Positions 35,122-42,698 of a stretch of 64,000 nt of DNA are shown piece by piece; position 1 is the stretch's first letter, and the number at the start of each line of letters is the position of its first letter. The stretch is from Acidobacteria bacterium Mor1. Lineage in GTDB: Bacteria > Acidobacteriota > Polarisedimenticolia > Polarisedimenticolales > Polarisedimenticolaceae. The stretch spans positions 103,642 to 167,641 of the forward strand of contig CP011806.1 of the NCBI GenBank assembly GCA_001664505.1. The letters run 5' to 3'. Made by a program: the position numbers and the translations under genes. Below the pieces are notes generated by a model. It ran no database searches, was not told where the DNA came from, and worked only from the letters and a program-made list of their open reading frames with translations.

Positions 35122-35127
35122 TAGAAT
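35122..35127 (+). promoter_or_regulatory. Candidate -10 box (TAGAAT) for the SLC13 permease gene
   Basis: TAGAAT lies 19 bases before the ATG at 35147, with GGAGGA in between. It is part of a GTAGAATCCCGGCC string that closely resembles GTACAATCCGGCC before 13514. A TTGAGG at 35101 is at a short 15-base spacing. Confidence 0.3.
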
Positions 35128-35146
35128 CCCGGCCGGAGGAATTTTG

Positions 35147-37522
35147 ATGGAGTGGCCGGCGATCTTCGTGTTGGGCATCCTGGCGGTCGCGGTGGTGCTG
35201 TTCATCACCGAGAAGCTGCGGATGGATCTGGTGGCGCTCCTGGTGCTGGGCACCCTGGCGGTGACCGGCATGGTGACCCCCGAGCAGGCGCTGGCCGGCT
35301 TCAGCAACCCGGCGGTGGTGACCGTCTGGGCGATGTTCATCCTCAGCGCCGCGCTGGTCCAGACCGGAGTGGCCGACGTTATCGGCCGCACCGCCATGCG
35401 CTTCGCCGGCAAGGGCGAGACCCGCATGGTGGTCACGGTTATGCTGACCTCGGCGGTGCTCTCGGCGTTCATGAACAACATCGGCGTCGCGGCGTTGATG
35501 TTGCCGGTGGTCCTGCAGATGGGCCGTCAGGCGGGGCATCCTCCCTCGCGCCTGCTGATGCCCCTGGCCTACGGCTCCCTCCTCGGCGGGCTGACGACGC
35601 TGATCGGTACGCCGCCGAACATCCTGGTCAGCGAGGCGATCTCGGCCCAGGGCGGGGAGCCCTTCGGCATGTTCGACTTCGTCCCGGTGGGCGGCGCGGT
35701 GATGGCGGGCGGGATTCTGTTCATCGCGATCTTCGGCCGCCGGATGTTGCCCCGGCGCGACCCCGCGCGGGAGTCGGCGACGCCCGGGGGTAACCTGCCC
35801 GATCAGTACGCTCTCAGTGAGCGCCGGGCGGTGTTGCGCATCCCCGAGGGGGCCCGGCTCGCCGGCCGCACCTTGCGGGAGAGCCGTCTGGGGCGAGCGA
35901 CCGGCCTCAACGTCTACGGCATCCTGCGGGAAGGGCGGGTGCATCTGGCGCCCGACGCCGAGGAGGTACTGCGCACCGGCGATTGCCTGCTGGTCGAAGG
36001 GCGGATCGAACGGCTGGAAGATCTGCGCTCCTGGCGTCAGATCACCGTGCGCCGGATCAACCCCGATGAGTCCCAGCTCGACGAGCTGTTTTCCCGGGAT
36101 GTCGGCGTGGTGCAGGTGCGGGTGGCCGACGGCGCCGATCTCCACGGCCAGACCTTCGGCAGCGCCGACTTCCGCCGCCGCTTCGGCGTGCTGGTGTTGG
36201 CCCGTTTGCGGGGCGGAGACGTCCGGCAGTTCGACATGAGCGACGCCACCATCCAGTCCGGAGATCTGCTGCTGATCGAAGGGCTGCGGGACAAGCTCGA
36301 GGCGCTGGACGAGTTCCCCCAGTTCGAGGAACGCAAAGCGATGGAAGCGCGGACGGTGCTCGAGCGCTATCAGCTGCGGGGCAACATCTTCCGTCTGAAG
36401 ATTCCCCAGGAGTCGGTGCTGTCGGGCCGCAGCCTGGTGGAGACCCGGCTGGCCAGCGCACTCGGCGTCGGTGTGATGGCCCGGCAACGGGGGGGCGAAC
36501 TGACGTTGCTGCCGGACCCTCACGACCCGCTGGCCGCCGGCGACCGCCTCTACGGCAGAGGGAGAGGGGAGGACATCGAGGTCTTCCGCGGCCTGCAGGA
36601 GCTGGAGTTCGAGAGCGAAGTGCCGGCGGAGACCCTCGAGACCCTGGAGGTCGGCGATACCGCTCCGATGGAGGTGATGCTCTCGCCTCGCAGCAAACTC
36701 GTCGGCCGCAGTCTGGCCGATCTGGCTTTCCGCGATCGCTACGGCCTGCAGGTGCTGGCGGTGCTTCGCGGGGGCAACGCGGTGCGCTCGGGCCTGGGGC
36801 AGTTCGTGCTGCGCATGGGAGATGCGCTGTTGTTGTTGGGGCCGGCGAGCAAGCGCAAGCTGCTCTGCGGCAACCCGGACTTCCTGGTGCTGACCGATCC
36901 GGAGCGCGCCGCTCCCGACCGGCGCAAGGGAGCGGTCGCGGCGGCGATCATGGCGGCGGTGATCCTGCCGGTGATCTTCGGCGTGCTGCCCATTGCGATC
37001 TCGGCGGTGGCCGGGGCGGCGCTGGCGATCCTGTTCGGCTGCATCACCTTCGACGACGCCTACCGGGCGATCGAATGGCGCTCGGTGTTTCTCATCGCCG
37101 GGATGCTGCCCCTGGGGGTTGCGCTGGAGTCCACCGGCGCCGCGGCAATGGTTGCCGAGGGCGTGGTCGGGGTGACCTCTTCCTTCGGTCCCTGGGGGGT
37201 GCTGCTCGGTCTCTACCTGATGACCGCCATCGCCACCTCGATCATCCCGACGGCGGCGCTTGTAGTGTTGATGTCGCCGATCGTGTTCCGCACCGCGGCA
37301 GAAACCGGAGTCTCCACCGAGGCGATGATGATGGCCATCGCCGTCGCCGCGTCGGCCAGCTTCACCAGCCCGATCTCGCACCCGGCCAATATCCTGGTGA
37401 TGGGCCCCGGTGGCTACCGCTTCATCGACTACGTCAAGCTGGGTGTGCCGCTGACGTTGATGGTGCTGGTGATCGTGCTGCTGGTGCTGCCGCTGGTCTG
37501 GCCGCTAGTTCCGGCGCCGTAG
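35147..37522 (+). CDS. SLC13/DASS-type permease with four internal RCK_C-like domains
   Basis: 791 residues; the ATG at 35147 follows GGAGGAATTTTG (a TTG one codon earlier is possible). Five or six N-terminal membrane helices contain the conserved 'GFSNPAVVTVWAMFIL' and 'LIGTPPNILV' segments. A large cytoplasmic insert (~225-575) holds four TrkA_C/RCK_C-like units (~225-298, 312-392, 405-485, 502-575), each with a 'LxGxxLxE/AxxxRxxxGxxVxAxxRxG' theme. The C-terminal helices ('SIIPTAALVVLMSPI', 'ISHPANILVMGPGGYRF') complete the transporter. The substrate could be dicarboxylate, sulfate or another anion. The convergent APC permease stop overlaps this one by 18 bases. Confidence 0.88.
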   Translation: MEWPAIFVLGILAVAVVLFITEKLRMDLVALLVLGTLAVTGMVTPEQALAGFSNPAVVTVWAMFILSAALVQTGVADVIGRTAMRFAGKGETRMVVTVMLTSAVLSAFMNNIGVAALMLPVVLQMGRQAGHPPSRLLMPLAYGSLLGGLTTLIGTPPNILVSEAISAQGGEPFGMFDFVPVGGAVMAGGILFIAIFGRRMLPRRDPARESATPGGNLPDQYALSERRAVLRIPEGARLAGRTLRESRLGRATGLNVYGILREGRVHLAPDAEEVLRTGDCLLVEGRIERLEDLRSWRQITVRRINPDESQLDELFSRDVGVVQVRVADGADLHGQTFGSADFRRRFGVLVLARLRGGDVRQFDMSDATIQSGDLLLIEGLRDKLEALDEFPQFEERKAMEARTVLERYQLRGNIFRLKIPQESVLSGRSLVETRLASALGVGVMARQRGGELTLLPDPHDPLAAGDRLYGRGRGEDIEVFRGLQELEFESEVPAETLETLEVGDTAPMEVMLSPRSKLVGRSLADLAFRDRYGLQVLAVLRGGNAVRSGLGQFVLRMGDALLLLGPASKRKLLCGNPDFLVLTDPERAAPDRRKGAVAAAIMAAVILPVIFGVLPIAISAVAGAALAILFGCITFDDAYRAIEWRSVFLIAGMLPLGVALESTGAAAMVAEGVVGVTSSFGPWGVLLGLYLMTAIATSIIPTAALVVLMSPIVFRTAAETGVSTEAMMMAIAVAASASFTSPISHPANILVMGPGGYRFIDYVKLGVPLTLMVLVIVLLVLPLVWPLVPAP

Positions 37523-38803
37523 CTGCAGGTAGGCCACGAGGCCGGTCAGCACGGTGACCACCGCGGCGCCGAACTCGGCGGGCCGGTGCACGGCGGCCAG
37601 GAGTCCCAGGCTGACGGTGGCCCCGACGTAGATCGCCGGAACGAACGGGAAGCCGGTTCCGGCCACCGCCTCCCGGCCGTCACGCCGCCGGATCAGGAAC
37701 AGGCAGGCGACGCTGGCGGCTGCGCTCAGGGACAGCAGGAAACCGAGATAGGACAGCAACTCGCTCAGTTGCGAGACCGCGGCGACCAGCGCCGCCAGCC
37801 CGGTCTGGAGCGCGATGGCCGTGCGCGGAGGCGCGCCTTCGGCACCTGGGCGAAAGAATCGGGGGAAGACCCCGTCGTCGGCCATCCGCGCGTAGACCCG
37901 CGGACCGGCCACGATCATCGACGAGACCGACGACAGCAGCGCGAGGATGACCACGCCGCGCACCGCCAGTTCCAGCTGCTCTCCACCCAGAGTGAGGGCG
38001 GCCAGCGCCGCTACATCCTGCCGCCCGGCGACCTCGGCCGGGGGAGGCGCGTAGAGGAACACGGTGTTCAGCGCCAGGTAGAAGGCGCCGACCAGCAGCG
38101 TGCCGAGCCACAGCGCCCGGGGAACGTTGCGCGCCGGGTCGCGGACCTCGCCGGCCACGTAGATCGCCGCGTTGAAGCCGCTGTAGCTGAGAGAGATCCA
38201 GACCAGCGAACCCGCGAAGGCGGTCAGGACGAACCCGCGACTCTCGTCTACGAGGGCCGCACCGGGCCAACCGTCGCCGGCTCCGAGATAGCAGGCCAAC
38301 GCCACGAAGCCGAGCAGGAACAGCAGCTTGAGCGCCACCACCAGGTTCTGGGCGGCGACGCCGAGGCGCACCAGGGCACCGTGAAGCAGACCGGTCAAGA
38401 GGATCACGGCGATCGCCGCGGCACCCGCCGGCAGCCAACCGGGTGGGCCGGCGGGGAACAGGTAGGACTCGAAGGCGGTTGCGGCCAGGGCGATGGCGCC
38501 GGTGAACCCCCCGAGCAACGAGACCCACCCCGCGAGGAACCCGGCCGCGGGATGAACCGTGCGCGAGAGGAACAGATACTCGCCGCCGGACTCGGTGATG
38601 CGGCGAACCAGGCCGCCGTAGCTGATCGCACCGCAGAGGGCCAGAACACCGCCGACGACCCAGGCGATCAGCACCAGCCGCCGGCTTCCGAGGTCCGCCA
38701 GCGCGAAGCCGCTGGTGGTGAAAACGCCGGCGCCGACCATGTTGGCCACGACCAGCGCCGCGGCGGAGGGCAGGCCGAAGGGCCGCGATTCGGCCCGGTT
38801 CAC
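37505..38803 (-). CDS. APC superfamily amino acid permease
   Basis: 432 residues from a GTG at 38803 that overlaps the stop of the methyltransferase-fold gene as GTGA. About 12 membrane helices, with the family motif 'ANMVGAGVFTTSGFALADLG' in helix 1 and 'GFNAAIYVAGEVRDPARNVPRA' near helix 6, fit the APC fold (LAT/CAT-like). It should import an amino acid or exchange one. It is the third gene of the fhs-methyltransferase-permease operon. The 18-base overlap with the SLC13 gene is tail to tail. Confidence 0.9.
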   Translation of the reverse strand: MNRAESRPFGLPSAAALVVANMVGAGVFTTSGFALADLGSRRLVLIAWVVGGVLALCGAISYGGLVRRITESGGEYLFLSRTVHPAAGFLAGWVSLLGGFTGAIALAATAFESYLFPAGPPGWLPAGAAAIAVILLTGLLHGALVRLGVAAQNLVVALKLLFLLGFVALACYLGAGDGWPGAALVDESRGFVLTAFAGSLVWISLSYSGFNAAIYVAGEVRDPARNVPRALWLGTLLVGAFYLALNTVFLYAPPPAEVAGRQDVAALAALTLGGEQLELAVRGVVILALLSSVSSMIVAGPRVYARMADDGVFPRFFRPGAEGAPPRTAIALQTGLAALVAAVSQLSELLSYLGFLLSLSAAASVACLFLIRRRDGREAVAGTGFPFVPAIYVGATVSLGLLAAVHRPAEFGAAVVTVLTGLVAYLQLRRRN

Positions 38804-39525
38804 TTCCGGCGGAACTTGAGCAGGTAGTTCTGCTCGAAGCCCTCGATCTCGATCTCCTCGACGAAGGCGAAACCGGCGGCCTCGATCTCGGCGCGGAAGA
38901 CCTCCTTGCCGGCGCGGACGTGGCCCATGATCCAGTCGCTGGAGACCCCTTCGATCCGCTCGAAGTCGATCACGGTCAGCATTCCACCGGGCTCCAGCGC
39001 CGCGTGAATCGACGCCAGGGTGTCCGCGGGTGTGTCGAAGTGATGGTAGGTGTCGCAGATGAACGCGTGGTTCACCGAGGCAGGGGGCAGCATCACCGAG
39101 TCGACCCTGGAGAGTACGCCGGTGACGTTCTGTAAGCCGTCCCGCCCGGCCGAGGCGTTGATGTGCTCGATGAAACGGGGGCTGATGTCGACGGCGTAGA
39201 CCCAGCCGTCGCCGACCGCTTCCGAGAACAGCCGGGTGTAAAAACCGGTGCCCGCTCCGATATCGGCGATCCGATCGCCCGCACTCAGGCCGACGGCGGC
39301 CATCACCTCGTCCCGGGCGGCGAACACCTCGCGACTCTCGACCTCGAAGCGCCCGATCCACTCATCGACGTCCATCTCGGGATCGACGAAGCGGGCGTTG
39401 AGCTCCGACGGAGCATCCGCGCCTGCAGCGACCGCTCCGGCCGCAGCCTGTTCGGCCTCGCTCTGAGCGGCGCAGCCGAGAGACAGCATCGACGCGAGCA
39501 GGAGCGACAGGCCGACACGCCGCAT
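38800..39525 (-). CDS. Lipobox-bearing class I SAM-methyltransferase-fold protein
   Basis: 241 residues from the ATG at 39525, which overlaps the fhs stop as TGATG. The N-terminus 'LLLASMLSLGCAAQ' is a typical lipoprotein signal, followed by an Ala/Glu-rich linker. The rest is a Rossmann methyltransferase domain with motif I 'IADIGAGTGFYTRLF', the acidic 'AVDISPR', and 'PGGMLTVIDF'. SAM-binding residues look intact, yet export would remove it from the cytoplasmic SAM pool. Similar exported methyltransferase-fold proteins exist, but their activity is unclear. It is translationally coupled to both neighbours (formate-THF ligase upstream, APC permease downstream). Confidence 0.85.
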   Translation of the reverse strand: MRRVGLSLLLASMLSLGCAAQSEAEQAAAGAVAAGADAPSELNARFVDPEMDVDEWIGRFEVESREVFAARDEVMAAVGLSAGDRIADIGAGTGFYTRLFSEAVGDGWVYAVDISPRFIEHINASAGRDGLQNVTGVLSRVDSVMLPPASVNHAFICDTYHHFDTPADTLASIHAALEPGGMLTVIDFERIEGVSSDWIMGHVRAGKEVFRAEIEAAGFAFVEEIEIEGFEQNYLLKFRRK

Positions 39526-41219
39526 CAGAACAGGCCTTCGATCTCGCCGTTCTCGTCGACGTCGATGTTGAGCAGAGCCGGCTTGGAGCCGAGACCGGGC
39601 ATGGTCATCATGTCGCCGCACAGGGCGTAAAGGAAGCCTGCCCCCGCCGACAGGTTGATATCCCGGACGTGGAAGGTGTAGCCGCTGGGGGCGCCGACCT
39701 TCGAGGGATCGTCGGAGAAGGAGTACTGTGTCTTGGCCATGCAGACCGGCAGGTGTCCGAGGCCCATGCGGCTGTAGCGCTTGATCGCCCGGCGGGCCGG
39801 AGCCTCGAAGGCTACCTTGTTTGCGCCGTAGATTTCCCGGGCGATGGTCTCGATCTTCTCCTGAACCGGCATCTCGTCGGGGTAAAGGAAGCGGAAGTCC
39901 GACGGCTGTTCGCAGGCCTTGACCACCGCCTCGGCCAGCGCGGCGCCGCCGGCACCCCCCTTGGCATGGACCTCGGAGATCACCGCATCCTGGGCACCCG
40001 CCTCCTTGGCGATGCGGATCACCGCCTCGAGTTCCTCATCGCTGTCGGTAGGGAAGCGGTTGACGGCAACGACCGTCGGGACGCCGTGCTTGCGCACGTT
40101 CTCGATGTGTCGGCGCAGGTTGGCCGCCCCTTCTTCCAGGGCCTCCAGGTCACTGCGGGTCATCTCTTCGGGCAGCGGCCGTCCCGGGCGGATCTTGTAG
40201 CGCCCGCTGTGGACCTTGAGCGCCCGCACCGTGGCGACGACGACGGCGGCGTCCGGTTTGAGCCCCGAGACCCGGCACTTGATGTTGAAGAACTTCTCGG
40301 CACCCATGTCCGCGCCGAAGCCGCTCTCGGTGACCACGTAGTCGGCAAGGGACAGCGCAACCCGGTCGGCGACGATGCTGGAGTTGCCGTGGGCGATGTT
40401 GGCGAAGGGGCCGGTGTGTACGAAGCATCCGGTGCCTTCGAGGGTCTGCATGAAGTTAGGATGAATCGCGTCCTTGAGCACCGCGGCCATGGCGCCTGCG
40501 GCTCCCAGGGCCTCTGCCGTCACCGGCTTGCCGTCGCGGTTCATGCCGACGACGATCCGGCCGAGCCGCTCCCGCAGATCCTTGAAGTCGTTGGACAGGC
40601 CCAGGATCGCCATCACCTCGCTGGCGCTGGTGATGTTGAAGCCGGTCTCCCGGGGAACGCCGTTGTTGGTGCCGCCGAGGCCGGTGACGATCTGGCGCAT
40701 GGCGCGGTCGTTGACGTCCAGGCAGCGTTTCCACTCGACGCTGGCGGGATCGAGGCCGTGAGGGTTGCCCTTGAGCAGGGAGGTATCGATCCAGGCGGCC
40801 AGCAGGTTGTTGGCCATCCCGACGGCGTGGGTGTCGCCGGTCAGGTGCAGGTTGAAGTCGGTCATCGGCACGACCTGGCTGTGACCGCCGCCGGCGGCAC
40901 CCCCTTTGATGCCGAACACCGGCCCCATCGAGGGCTGGCGGATCGTCGCCACCGCCTTCTTGCCGATGTGGTTCAGCCCCAGGGAGAGGCCGATGGTGGT
41001 CACGGTCTTGCCCTCGCCCAGGGGCGTCGGATTGATCGCGGTGACGTCGATGTACTTGCCCTGGGGCCGGTCGGCCAGCCGGGACAGGATCGACAGATCG
41101 ACCTTGGCCATGTGATGGCCGTAGGGGATCAGGTCGGCTTGCTCGATGTCGTAGCGGGCCGCGACCTCCGAAATGGGGCGCAGCGCAGCCGCTCGTGCGA
41201 TCTCCAGATCCGTTGCCAT
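39525..41219 (-). CDS. fhs: Formate--tetrahydrofolate ligase
   Basis: 564 residues, the standard length. The ATP-binding 'PLGEGKTVTTIG' and the signature 'GPVFGIKGGAAGGGHSQVVP' followed by 'DFNLHLTGDTHAVG' are intact. It makes 10-formyl-THF from formate, THF and ATP in cytoplasmic one-carbon metabolism. AGGAGA before the ATG marks the start. It is first in an operon with the methyltransferase-fold lipoprotein and the APC permease, joined by overlapping start and stop codons. Confidence 0.97.
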   Translation of the reverse strand: MATDLEIARAAALRPISEVAARYDIEQADLIPYGHHMAKVDLSILSRLADRPQGKYIDVTAINPTPLGEGKTVTTIGLSLGLNHIGKKAVATIRQPSMGPVFGIKGGAAGGGHSQVVPMTDFNLHLTGDTHAVGMANNLLAAWIDTSLLKGNPHGLDPASVEWKRCLDVNDRAMRQIVTGLGGTNNGVPRETGFNITSASEVMAILGLSNDFKDLRERLGRIVVGMNRDGKPVTAEALGAAGAMAAVLKDAIHPNFMQTLEGTGCFVHTGPFANIAHGNSSIVADRVALSLADYVVTESGFGADMGAEKFFNIKCRVSGLKPDAAVVVATVRALKVHSGRYKIRPGRPLPEEMTRSDLEALEEGAANLRRHIENVRKHGVPTVVAVNRFPTDSDEELEAVIRIAKEAGAQDAVISEVHAKGGAGGAALAEAVVKACEQPSDFRFLYPDEMPVQEKIETIAREIYGANKVAFEAPARRAIKRYSRMGLGHLPVCMAKTQYSFSDDPSKVGAPSGYTFHVRDINLSAGAGFLYALCGDMMTMPGLGSKPALLNIDVDENGEIEGLF

Positions 41220-41313
41220 CGTCGGGGTCTCCTGAGGTCGAGCCCGGCCGGAAGGACGGCCGGATAGCGTGGACCTGCAGTCTACCTGAACGCGTGGGCC
41301 GGGTCAGCCAGAT

Positions 41314-41826
41314 CTAGCCCTTCTTCTGAGCCTTCTCCGCGGCCTTCTCCATGCGCTCGGCCACGATCTCTTTCGCCCGGGCCAGCCCCTCGGCGGTCGG
41401 TGTGACGTAGCTGCACTTCTTCATCATCTTCTGGAGATCGGACTCATCGAGAGGCTCGAGCCTGGCCCGGGCTTTACCGAACCCGGCCTTGATGGCGAGC
41501 TTGAAGTAGTAGGTCTTTCCGGCTTCGATCTCCATCTCGAGGCCCGAGGTGTTCTCGGACTTCGTCCAGAACAGGTGCTTGCCGGCGGGAACCTGGGCGA
41601 AGGAGTAGGACCTGGCCTTGGAAACCATGATCAGCTCGTCGTTGACGAAGGCCCAGGTCTTGACCGCCGCCCCGACCACTGCGGGCCGGAAGACGTAGAC
41701 CACCGCGTGGCCCTCTTCGGGTTCCGCCGTCGGTTTCTCACCCTTGACCTTGTCGAAGTAGTCGGCCGCCTGGACCGCCGTGCCCAGGAGAACTGCGATG
41801 ACGAGGGGCAACACGAAGCGCTTCAT
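41314..41826 (-). CDS. Exported DUF2846-like protein
   Basis: 170 residues from the ATG at 41826 (GGGAG upstream), with a signal peptide ('LVIAVLLGTAVQA'). The region 'AVVYVFRPAVVGAAVKTWAFVNDELI...GKHLFW' is the DUF2846-type beta sandwich. The C-terminus is a Lys/Ala-rich helix. Function is unknown; such proteins are periplasmic or lipoproteins. It follows the FkbM methyltransferase gene by 32 bases and may be co-transcribed. Confidence 0.8.
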   Translation of the reverse strand: MKRFVLPLVIAVLLGTAVQAADYFDKVKGEKPTAEPEEGHAVVYVFRPAVVGAAVKTWAFVNDELIMVSKARSYSFAQVPAGKHLFWTKSENTSGLEMEIEAGKTYYFKLAIKAGFGKARARLEPLDESDLQKMMKKCSYVTPTAEGLARAKEIVAERMEKAAEKAQKKG

Positions 41827-41858
41827 CTTGAATCTCCCATTGAGGATTCCATGATGCA

Positions 41859-42587
41859 TCACCCGCCGAGGAGACGCCGGTGCATGTACTTGACGACGCC
41901 GCAATCCACCACCCGGCTGGAGCAGGCGAACAGTTTGAACTGCGGAAGCAGGGCATCGAGCCGTCGGCGGTCGTCGTCGCTATGGTATTCGAGCAGCACG
42001 TAGTCGACCGCATCCAGGCGGTCTCCCAGGCTCTCGAGGATCTCCACCTCGCAGCCCTCGGTGTCGACCTTGAGCACGTCGAGGCGGTCCAGGCCGAGGG
42101 CGTCGAACTCGGCGGCGGCATCGCGGCAGGAGATGACGCAGCCTTCGCCGGGGTCGCCGCAGGTACCCTTGAACGAGTTGGCGCCGGTGTTCGACCGGCT
42201 GAGAGTGATCTCGACCTCCCGCTCTCCCTGGCCCAGGGCGAAGGGATGCACGTGCACCCGGGACAGCGACCCCACGTTGTGCTCCAGCAGGCCGAGGGTC
42301 GTCGGCACCGGCTCGAAGCAATGCACGGTGGCCTGGGGATCGACGAACTTCATGTAGAGCGCGAACAGCCCGACGTTGGCGCCGGCGTCGATCACCGTCA
42401 ACGGGCCGCCGTGGCTCCGTGACGTGGGGAGCGCGTACTCCGCCTGGCCCAGGATCTCGTCGGCCCGAAAGCGCTCCTGGCGTGGGATCGCGATCCGGAT
42501 CGGCGCATGGCTTCCGGCGGGGCCCTGGATCGTCAGGGTTTCGAGTGGAAACGGATGGGCGGGCAAGCTCTCGGTGGTCGCGCTCAT
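41859..42587 (-). CDS. FkbM family methyltransferase
   Basis: 242 residues from the ATG at 42587; a TTG 12 codons upstream is possible, and neither has a strong ribosome binding site. The FkbM fold is clear: motif I 'VIDAGANVGLFALYM', 'CFEPVPTTLGLLEHNV', and the late 'VLKVDTEGCEVEIL'. Members O-methylate sugars or other small hydroxylated molecules using SAM, often in surface-polymer or natural-product clusters. No glycosyltransferases are nearby, so the substrate is open. It probably forms a short operon with the DUF2846 gene. The S8 terminator lies 62 bases upstream. Confidence 0.88.
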   Translation of the reverse strand: MSATTESLPAHPFPLETLTIQGPAGSHAPIRIAIPRQERFRADEILGQAEYALPTSRSHGGPLTVIDAGANVGLFALYMKFVDPQATVHCFEPVPTTLGLLEHNVGSLSRVHVHPFALGQGEREVEITLSRSNTGANSFKGTCGDPGEGCVISCRDAAAEFDALGLDRLDVLKVDTEGCEVEILESLGDRLDAVDYVLLEYHSDDDRRRLDALLPQFKLFACSSRVVDCGVVKYMHRRLLGG

Positions 42588-42648
42588 GGGGCGGAATATG
42601 TGTGCGGCCGTAGACCCGGGCAAGAGAGGAAGAGGGCCTCGAACGAAA

Positions 42649-42678
42649 ACGGGCCGCGACTTTTCAGTCGCGGCCCGT
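42649..42678 (-). terminator. Strong intrinsic terminator of the second subtilisin gene
   Basis: A perfect 12-bp GC-rich stem (42649-42660 with 42667-42678) and a six-base loop lie 21 bases after the S8 stop. In the minus-strand transcript the stem is followed by a TTTTCGTT tract. This is the clearest Rho-independent terminator in the window. Confidence 0.9.
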
Positions 42679-42698
42679 CGAGGTTCGTGGAGCGACGC

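Noticed and set aside
34103..37381. A 1092-residue open frame on the minus strand
   Set aside because: Antisense to yigZ and the SLC13 gene with His/Gln/Arg-rich low-quality sequence; the C-terminal end reads a wrong frame of the unknown gene.
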